Shown here: in pieces, positions 33,033-37,951 of the stretch
Position numbering within the stretch: the stretch's first letter is position 1
Layout of the letters: the number at the start of each line of letters is the position of its first letter
Source of the DNA: Pseudomonadota bacterium
GTDB taxonomy: Bacteria > Pseudomonadota > Gammaproteobacteria > Acidiferrobacterales > Acidiferrobacteraceae
Direction of reading: 5' to 3'
DNA: 37,951 nt
NCBI GenBank assembly: GCA_021816625.1
Contig: JAKAXM010000022.1
Location: 1 to 37,951 of the forward strand
Notes under the pieces: model-generated
Database searches by the model: none
What the model saw: only the letters and a program-made list of their open reading frames with translations
What the model was told of the DNA's origin: nothing
Program-made: the position numbers and the translations under genes

Positions 33033-34877
33033 TTGAGGTCGGACGCGCCCTTGATCCCCTATCAGCCAGCACCCATCCCTGACTTCGAGGCGGAACGCCT
33101 TCAGGAACTCTATGCGCTGCGGGTATTGGATACGGAGCCCGAGGAGCGCTTTGCCCGGTATACGCGTCTTGCCGCGGATATCTTTGATGTTCCGATCGCA
33201 CTCGTTACCTTAATCGATCGCAATCGACAGTGGTTCAAGGCGGCATGCGGGGTCGCCTTGCGCGAGACGCCGCGCGATGTCGCTTTCTGTGCGCACGCGA
33301 TTCTGATGCCCGAGATCTTGGTGGTGCCCGACGCCAAGAACGACAGCCGTTTTGCCGGTAATCCCTTTGTCGTCAACGAGCCCCATATTACGTTTTATGC
33401 GGGGGCCGTGGTCCGCGGGCCTACGGGTCAGCCGCTTGGCACGCTTTGTCTCGCAAGTCCGCAGACGCGCGTTTGGAGTGAACGTGACTCGAGTCGCCTC
33501 TGTGCCCTGGCGCGCATGGTGGAGGGCGAACTGCAACATCACTACCGCATCGAGGAACTCAGTCAGCAGGTCGAGTTGGCGGCCTACTATGACCCGCTCA
33601 CGGGCCTACCCAATTCCCGTTTGGTCCGCGACCGTTTGCAGCAGGCCTTAAGAGGTGAGCATCAGGAGGGTCGCCAATGGGCGGTAGTGGTCTGCGCCAT
33701 CGACCGGTTCGATGCCCTCACGCGCGCCCTCGGCGGCCACGCGGCGGATGCGGTCTTGCAAGAGGTCGCCCGCCGCCTGCAAGCCTCCGCCCGGCCGGCC
33801 TGGACGGTAGGGCGGGGGCCGGGTGATCACTTTGTGGTTCTTGCGCAGTTAAGTGGGAGCCGAGGCTCGCGTACCGCCGCCGTCCAGTCGGTGGTCAGCG
33901 CCTTCCATGCCCCGTTTCGGCTGGGCGCGGCGGACTACACCCTGACTGTGCATGTGGGCGTGAGCGTCTCTCCTGATGATGGCGATCATCCCGACGCACT
34001 CCTCGAGCATGCCACTGCTGCCATGGAAACCATCAGGCCCGGCCGGCAATCATCCTACCGGTTTTACAACAGTGATATGACGGAGGACAGAGGGCGGGAC
34101 TTTCTTCTCGAAGCAGCTTTGCGTCGCGCCGTCGCCTGCAACCAATTACACCTTGTATACCAGCCTCTGATTGATCTACGGACCGGCCGCATCAGTGGGG
34201 CCGAGGCGCTGCTGCGTTGGACCGAACCGGAGCTCGGCCCTATTGCGCCTACGGAATGCATTGCGCTTGCTGAGCAGACCGGCCTCATCATGCCCTTGGG
34301 CGACTGGGTTCTCCGGACGGCCTGCGCCCAGAGTCGCGCCTGGCAGGCCGCCGGTATGCAGGCCTTGCCGATCGCCGTCAATATCAGTAGCGTGCAGTTG
34401 CGCCAACCCGATTTCCCGCAATGGGTCCGCAGTGTCTTGACGGAAACGGGATTGGAGGGTCGTTATCTCCATCTTGAGGTGACGGAGGGGATGCTGATCG
34501 AGGATATCGAGATGGCCATTGATCATATGCGGGCGCTTAATGCCTTAGGCGTCCAGTTTGCCATCGATGACTTTGGGACGGGCTATTCCTCGCTCAGCTA
34601 TCTATGCCGCTTGCCGGTAGGGGTCTTAAAGCTCGACAAGAGTTTCGTAGATGAGCTTACAGGCGACGCCAACGAGGCGCGCATTGCCAAGGCCGTTATT
34701 GCGATCGCGCATGGCCTAAATCTCCAGGTTGTCGCTGAGGGCGTCGAAACACCCGCGCAGTTGGTCCGCCTGCGCGATTATGGCTGTGATCAGATCCAAG
34801 GGTATTACTTTAGTCGGCCGCTACCCCCAGCTCAGTTCAAGACGTGGGTCACGGAGGATAGGCAGCTTCATGGCTAA
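33033..34877 (+). CDS. GAF-GGDEF-EAL protein, probable cyclic di-GMP phosphodiesterase
   Basis: The 614 residues contain an N-terminal GAF sensor (about 20-165), a GGDEF domain (about 183-345) and an EAL domain (about 357-605). The GGDEF signature is degenerate, with PGDHF at 263-267, so cyclase activity is unlikely; such domains often act as regulatory sites. The EAL domain keeps its catalytic residues: E391 in AEALLRW, N450, E482, D512-D513 in IDDFGTGYSS, K533 and E569 in AEGVET. The protein should therefore degrade cyclic di-GMP. There is no membrane segment. The start is a TTG with a weak GGGATGTGAG upstream, so the exact N-terminus is uncertain. The presence of pilZ and pili makes motility or attachment a likely output. 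Confidence 0.9.
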   Translation: MRSDAPLIPYQPAPIPDFEAERLQELYALRVLDTEPEERFARYTRLAADIFDVPIALVTLIDRNRQWFKAACGVALRETPRDVAFCAHAILMPEILVVPDAKNDSRFAGNPFVVNEPHITFYAGAVVRGPTGQPLGTLCLASPQTRVWSERDSSRLCALARMVEGELQHHYRIEELSQQVELAAYYDPLTGLPNSRLVRDRLQQALRGEHQEGRQWAVVVCAIDRFDALTRALGGHAADAVLQEVARRLQASARPAWTVGRGPGDHFVVLAQLSGSRGSRTAAVQSVVSAFHAPFRLGAADYTLTVHVGVSVSPDDGDHPDALLEHATAAMETIRPGRQSSYRFYNSDMTEDRGRDFLLEAALRRAVACNQLHLVYQPLIDLRTGRISGAEALLRWTEPELGPIAPTECIALAEQTGLIMPLGDWVLRTACAQSRAWQAAGMQALPIAVNISSVQLRQPDFPQWVRSVLTETGLEGRYLHLEVTEGMLIEDIEMAIDHMRALNALGVQFAIDDFGTGYSSLSYLCRLPVGVLKLDKSFVDELTGDANEARIAKAVIAIAHGLNLQVVAEGVETPAQLVRLRDYGCDQIQGYYFSRPLPPAQFKTWVTEDRQLHG

Positions 34878-34897
34878 TCCGGCAAGGGCCCTGGGCG

Positions 34898-34941
34898 CTC
34901 CGCCCGACACTCGGTCCTCGGACCGTGGGCCGAGCGCGGAG
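34898..34941 (+). terminator. Possible terminator hairpin after the EAL-domain gene
   Basis: Nested inverted segments CTCCGC/GCGGAG and CTCGG/CCGAG can form a long imperfect GC-rich hairpin beginning about 20 bases after the stop. There is no T-tract, so its function is uncertain. Confidence 0.35.
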
Positions 34942-34972
34942 GGTGAACTACCATAAAGCGTCCGTTAAGGTA

Positions 34973-34988
34973 CGGTTCGAGCGAACCG
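34973..34988. promoter_or_regulatory. Palindromic operator-like site upstream of the lipoprotein gene
   Basis: CGGTTCG and CGAACCG form a perfect seven-base inverted repeat with a two-base spacer. The site lies about 20 bases upstream of the lipoprotein start codon, where a repressor would block transcription or translation. Confidence 0.4.
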
Positions 34989-35008
34989 ACTCATCGTGGG
35001 AGCACATC

Positions 35009-35197
35009 ATGCCAAAAAGCCAAGCACTCATCCGGAATGTCTTCATTCGCGGTCTCCTGGCTGTGACCAGCGCGGGCCTACTGGCCGGTTGTTTTTTTGC
35101 GCCCCCAGACGGCGACCATCGCGGCTGTTATCGCTGCGGCGAATACCACAGCCACTACCATCGTCGTGATCGCGGCGATGAGGGTGATGACGATTGA
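35009..35197 (+). CDS. Small His/Asp-rich lipoprotein
   Basis: I place the start at 35009 (MPKSQALIRN) after GGGAG; the longer open frame from 34925 lacks a ribosome-binding site. The 62-residue product has a basic N-terminus, a hydrophobic helix and a lipobox LLAGC, so it should be cleaved and lipid-anchored at the cysteine. The mature part of about 35 residues has a CxxC (CYRC), several histidines and an Asp/Glu-rich end, suggesting metal or proton binding. I recognise no family. A strong hairpin follows, so it is probably transcribed alone. Confidence 0.7.
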   Translation: MPKSQALIRNVFIRGLLAVTSAGLLAGCFFAPPDGDHRGCYRCGEYHSHYHRRDRGDEGDDD

Positions 35198-35203
35198 AGG
35201 ATA

Positions 35204-35234
35204 GATCAACCCCCGGTCATGCCGGGGGTTGATC
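35204..35234 (+). terminator. Hairpin after the lipoprotein gene
   Basis: GATCAACCCCCGG (35204-35216) and CCGGGGGTTGATC (35222-35234) are perfect 13-base inverted copies with a five-base loop, starting seven bases after the stop. The stem is long and strong but lacks a T-tract. Confidence 0.6.
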
Positions 35235-35587
35235 GTGCCCCGTATCGCACTTCATTGCCTGACCTGTCCAAACGCCTTTACCGCATCACGCTATCTGTCT
35301 GATTTCTGCGTGCGAGGAAGACCTCGGGGCGTGACGATTAGCTGTTTCGCTGGCGCCGCAGGCTACGACGACCCCCCCTTTTTTTGTCTGTCTGTGAGTT
35401 CGTATAATGTATATTATGTAAAGTTACCGGGGCGTCGCGATAAGGGTAGTTAATGCCAACTCCCTTTAAGCGCCCCACGCTGCCGTTAATGTCCACGAGC
35501 CCGCCCCTGAGGTGCGTCTCTGCCGTCTCTAGGCCATAATCTAGGGGCGCTGGCGAACGCATCGTTGGCGCACTTAAGGAGAAAACC
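35235..35587. other. Spacer between the lipoprotein gene and the DUF2892-type gene
   Basis: This stretch of about 350 bases holds no supportable gene. It contains a run of seven C followed by seven T (35372-35385) and an AT-rich segment with a perfect TATAAT (35403-35408) inside the small palindrome ATAATGTATATTAT. No matching -35 is evident. The open frame 35229-35453 starts within the preceding hairpin and is rejected. Confidence 0.45.
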
Positions 35588-35785
35588 ATGACTGCGAATG
35601 AAGGGATGTTGGATCGGGCGATACGGGTCATCCTGGGGGTCGTGCTGATTGCGCTGGCGGTGACCGGGCGCTGGGCGCCCTGGGGCTGGATCGGCGTGGT
35701 GCCGCTTATCACCGGGCTTGTCGGCTTCTGCGGGCTGTACCAACTTCTCGGTATCAAGACCTGTCCGGTTCGGGCGCCAAAGTAA
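35588..35785 (+). CDS. DUF2892-type small membrane protein
   Basis: The 65-residue protein has a short charged N-terminus (NEGMLDRAIRVILG) and two hydrophobic helices. It ends in the characteristic GLYQLLGIKTCPV, typical of the DUF2892/YgaP-like membrane domain found alone or fused to rhodaneses. The conserved cysteine near the end could interact with sulfur species, but function is not established. AAGGAG lies seven bases before the ATG, and a terminator follows. Confidence 0.8.
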   Translation: MTANEGMLDRAIRVILGVVLIALAVTGRWAPWGWIGVVPLITGLVGFCGLYQLLGIKTCPVRAPK

Positions 35786-35807
35786 TATAGACGCGACTTC
35801 GACCATT

Positions 35808-35840
35808 AAGGCGGCCCGGTCGGTGCAGGGCCGCCTTCTT
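35808..35840 (+). terminator. Rho-independent terminator after the DUF2892-type gene
   Basis: AAGGCGGCCC (35808-35817) and GGGCCGCCTT (35828-35837) form a perfect ten-base stem followed by a short CTTT tail. Confidence 0.65.
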
Positions 35841-35854
35841 TAAGGATGATAGGC

Positions 35855-36307
35855 ATGAGCGCAACAGAAACCGGTAAGACGTTCGAGGCCTGTTTGACGG
35901 GCCCGTTTCAGGGCATCGTGAGTTGGACTCAGCTCTCGCAACTATGGGAGGTCGTGTGCGCACGCGCCGAGGGCTGGTATATCTACGCCATTGGTGAGCC
36001 GCCTCCCGTCAGTCCCGCGGAAAGCGAGACCTTGATCCGCTTTACTCAGGAAATGGACGCGCTCCTGCGCCGCGAGCACCGTGAGGACTATTGCGGTATC
36101 GTCTATGCCGATGATAAGACCAATCCCACTTTTATTAAGATATTCGACCCCCATAACCTGGGGAGCTCTTGTGGTTCATCGGGTTTAAAGACGTTGCCGG
36201 GTTGGCTGTTGACGCGCATGTGCCCCGAGAGACTTACCGACCCACGCCCCCTGCCCGAAGGTCGCAAGCGTTGGTGGCGAGGGCTGTTTGCCGGTTCGTC
36301 CGGTTAA
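35855..36307 (+). CDS. Hypothetical protein, 150 residues, with SSCGSSG motif
   Basis: I choose the start at 35855 (MSATETGKTFEACLTGP) because AAGGA lies about eight bases upstream; the in-frame ATG at 35846 directly follows that site. The soluble protein has a patterned core: SWTQLSQLWEVV, WYIYAIGEPPPVSP, a helix around LLRREHREDYCGIVYADD, then KIFDPHNLGSSCGSSG and LPGWLLTRMCPE. The spaced cysteines and glycines suggest a metal or cofactor site, but I do not recognise a family. It is followed 61 bases later by a glutaredoxin-like gene, hinting at redox chemistry. Confidence 0.7.
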   Translation: MSATETGKTFEACLTGPFQGIVSWTQLSQLWEVVCARAEGWYIYAIGEPPPVSPAESETLIRFTQEMDALLRREHREDYCGIVYADDKTNPTFIKIFDPHNLGSSCGSSGLKTLPGWLLTRMCPERLTDPRPLPEGRKRWWRGLFAGSSG

Positions 36308-36368
36308 GCGGCCGTAATGTTCAGGCCAAGCGTAGATCAAATGGCCACAGGAGATCGGTGAGCGCATC

Positions 36369-36641
36369 ATGACCGAAGATCGGGCCCACGAGACGATCGA
36401 TCTCTATACGAGCCCAGGCTGTCCCGACTGCGCGGCTCTCAAAGAGTGGTTGAGTAAAGAGGGCCATGCCTTTGTCGAGCATGATCTGAGCGCACCGGGC
36501 GCGGCGGATCGGGCGAAGGCACAACTCGGGGTCCGAATCGCCCCGATCACGGTTGTGCAGGGTACTGTCATGTACGGACCGGCGGCCACCCAAATACCCC
36601 GCCTGCGTCGCCTTCTTGGTTCGTCAGAGGCGGGACCATGA
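36369..36641 (+). CDS. Glutaredoxin-like protein
   Basis: The 90-residue thioredoxin-fold protein has the redox motif CPDC at residues 18-21 in YTSPGCPDC and the cis-proline in IAPITVV. The core is of glutaredoxin/NrdH size. The final Gly-Pro-Ala stretch replaces the usual GG-D glutathione-binding loop (here MYGPAATQIP), so partner specificity may differ. The ribosome-binding site is not obvious. It lies between a hypothetical cysteine-containing protein and an MFS transporter. Confidence 0.82.
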   Translation: MTEDRAHETIDLYTSPGCPDCAALKEWLSKEGHAFVEHDLSAPGAADRAKAQLGVRIAPITVVQGTVMYGPAATQIPRLRRLLGSSEAGP

Positions 36642-36664
36642 TTTAATGTTATAGATGCAATTCC

Positions 36665-36670
36665 TATAAT
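36665..36670 (+). promoter_or_regulatory. -10 element upstream of the MFS gene
   Basis: A perfect TATAAT lies about 46 bases before the MFS start in an AT-rich stretch; the -35 region (TTTAAT, 36642-36647) is poor. Confidence 0.4.
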
Positions 36671-36715
36671 AACCGTTTGTTTTATCGCTGAAACTTAGGA
36701 CAATAAATACCGCCT

Positions 36716-37948
36716 ATGGGGCTTGCTCATCTTCCCCGCGAGGCGCGACTTCTGGTCACGATGCGGGCCGTCCGCAGCATTGGCCAGGGCGCGCTGGTCG
36801 TCGATTTTGCACTGTACCTACACGCCCTGGGATGGTCGGCGCCCGCCATAGGTGCACTTTTCATGGGCGCGCTCCTGGTGTCAGCGGCCTTGGCCTTGAT
36901 CGTGGGCCCCCTTTCCGATGCACGCGGCCGCAAGGCCTTTCTGCGCGCCTATGAATGGGCGCAGATCGCGGCCGCCCTCGTGGCCTTGCTGAGCCCAAAC
37001 GCGGGCGTGCTCGCCGTCGCGGCGATCATCGGCGGGTTTGGGCACGGATTGAATGGCGGGGCGGGCCCTTTTGCGCCCATCGAACTTGCTTGGCTTTCGG
37101 ATCTCGTCGCAACGCACGACCGCGCGAGCGTCTATAGCTTGAATACGGCCATGGGGTTTTCCGGCATGGCGGTAGGGGCGTTTGTGGCCAGTGCGCCCCA
37201 TTTCCTAAGGCCCCTCCTCCCCGGCCCACTCGCCTATCGCCCCCTCTTTATCCTTGTCTTGCTGGGTGCCCTGATTGCCTTGATGCTCTTGCGCCGCATA
37301 CCTGAGGCCGCCCGGGCACCCGTTGCCCATGAACTGGCCGACAGCGCAAATGCCCGGATCACGCGCGCCGAGAACTGGACGCTCCTCAAGCTGTTTGGCA
37401 TCAACGCCCTAAATGGGCTTGGGATAGGCTTCATGGGGCCACTGATGGCCTACTGGTTTGCGATTCGCTTTCACCATGGGCCGCTTAGCATCGGGCCCAT
37501 CATGGGTCTTGCGTTGATCGTGACGGCCGCGTCTTCGCTTTTAGTGGGGCGACTCACACGCCGTTACGGTGCGGTGCGGTCGGTCTTGGGTATGCGTTAT
37601 CTGGGTTTGCTGTGTCTTTTGCTGCTGCCGCTATCGCCGAACTTTGCCGTGGCAGCCGTACTCTATGTGGCGCGTTCGGCCCTGAATCGCGGGACCGTAG
37701 GGGCTCGTCAGGCCTTGAACCTTGGTCTCGTCCGGGGTCACCGTCACGGTCTGGCGGCGAGCCTCAACAATGTGTCAACGCAGGTGCCCCGAGCGCTAGG
37801 CCCAGTCCTCGCAGGCCTCCTCTACCATGCCGGTTTCTTGGCCCTCCCCTTCTTTATCGCCGCCGGTTTTCAGACCGCCTACCTAGTCCTGTATCGCCGG
37901 CTCTTTGCCGGCTCCGGATCCGCGCCCTTAAGTCCGCCATCGGGCTGA
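36716..37948 (+). CDS. Major facilitator superfamily transporter
   Basis: The 410-residue protein has about 12 membrane helices and the MFS motif A between helices 2 and 3 (GPLSDARGRKAFL). The second half contains a related loop (GRLTRRYGAVRSV). It is complete in the window, with its stop three bases before the end. The substrate cannot be inferred; the length and motif fit a drug or metabolite exporter of the drug:H+ antiporter kind. The ribosome-binding site is weak. Confidence 0.85.
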   Translation: MGLAHLPREARLLVTMRAVRSIGQGALVVDFALYLHALGWSAPAIGALFMGALLVSAALALIVGPLSDARGRKAFLRAYEWAQIAAALVALLSPNAGVLAVAAIIGGFGHGLNGGAGPFAPIELAWLSDLVATHDRASVYSLNTAMGFSGMAVGAFVASAPHFLRPLLPGPLAYRPLFILVLLGALIALMLLRRIPEAARAPVAHELADSANARITRAENWTLLKLFGINALNGLGIGFMGPLMAYWFAIRFHHGPLSIGPIMGLALIVTAASSLLVGRLTRRYGAVRSVLGMRYLGLLCLLLLPLSPNFAVAAVLYVARSALNRGTVGARQALNLGLVRGHRHGLAASLNNVSTQVPRALGPVLAGLLYHAGFLALPFFIAAGFQTAYLVLYRRLFAGSGSAPLSPPSG

Positions 37949-37951
37949 AAC

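Noticed and set aside
35229-35453. 74-codon plus-strand open frame
   Set aside because: It begins inside the hairpin after the lipoprotein gene and covers homopolymer and AT-rich tracts.

Overview
The window is a GC-rich stretch of bacterial chromosome with dense, short-spaced operons. It contains no mobile element, CRISPR array or rRNA. The long lipid-envelope operon, in the order yceD-rpmF-plsX-fabH-fabD-fabG-acpP-fabF-pabB-pabC-mltG-tmk-holB-pilZ-tatD, is typical of Gammaproteobacteria with type IV pili. A CbbR-like LysR regulator, a two-subunit pyruvate carboxylase, a duplicated DoxX/DoxD-like membrane protein and a formate/nitrite-type channel would suit a chemolithoautotrophic, possibly acidophilic sulfur/iron oxidiser of the Acidiferrobacter/Ectothiorhodospira-type lineages. 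The taxonomic call is an inference from gene order and content; no marker gene in the window settles it.

Layout, left to right. Positions 1-3090 hold a minus-strand LysR regulator, a tRNA-Lys(CTT) with its own promoter, a small membrane protein and long non-coding spacers. Positions 3091-6120 hold a minus-strand phosphate locus, pstS-pstC-pstA. It has a recognisable Pho box and a strong intrinsic terminator between pstS and pstC, and pstB and phoU are not in the window. Positions 6208-10046 hold two short-chain dehydrogenases, two tiny hypothetical genes and a formate/nitrite transporter family protein. Positions 10304-13615 hold a minus-strand operon coding for an ASRT-family protein (sensory rhodopsin transducer-like), a PoxB-like thiamine-diphosphate oxidase and an enolase-superfamily protein. 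A PatB-type lyase follows on the plus strand.

Positions 15561-19541 (minus) hold pycA, pycB and maf. Diverging from them, 19777-31670 (plus) is the uninterrupted fatty-acid/phospholipid, folate, cell-wall, thymidylate, DNA-polymerase-clamp-loader and pilus operon. The final 6 kb holds the duplicated DoxX-like protein (minus), a GAF-GGDEF-EAL protein with a degenerate GGDEF motif, a small His/Asp-rich lipoprotein, a DUF2892-type protein, an unknown conserved-looking protein, a glutaredoxin-like protein and an MFS transporter.

The most novel signal is an almost identical bipartite promoter-like element at 7550-7588 and 13659-13697. The two copies match at 24 of 25 positions and have the same 14-base spacer. 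One lies upstream of the membrane-anchored dehydrogenase and the other upstream of the ASRT-poxB-enolase operon. This suggests a small shared regulon linking these otherwise unconnected genes.
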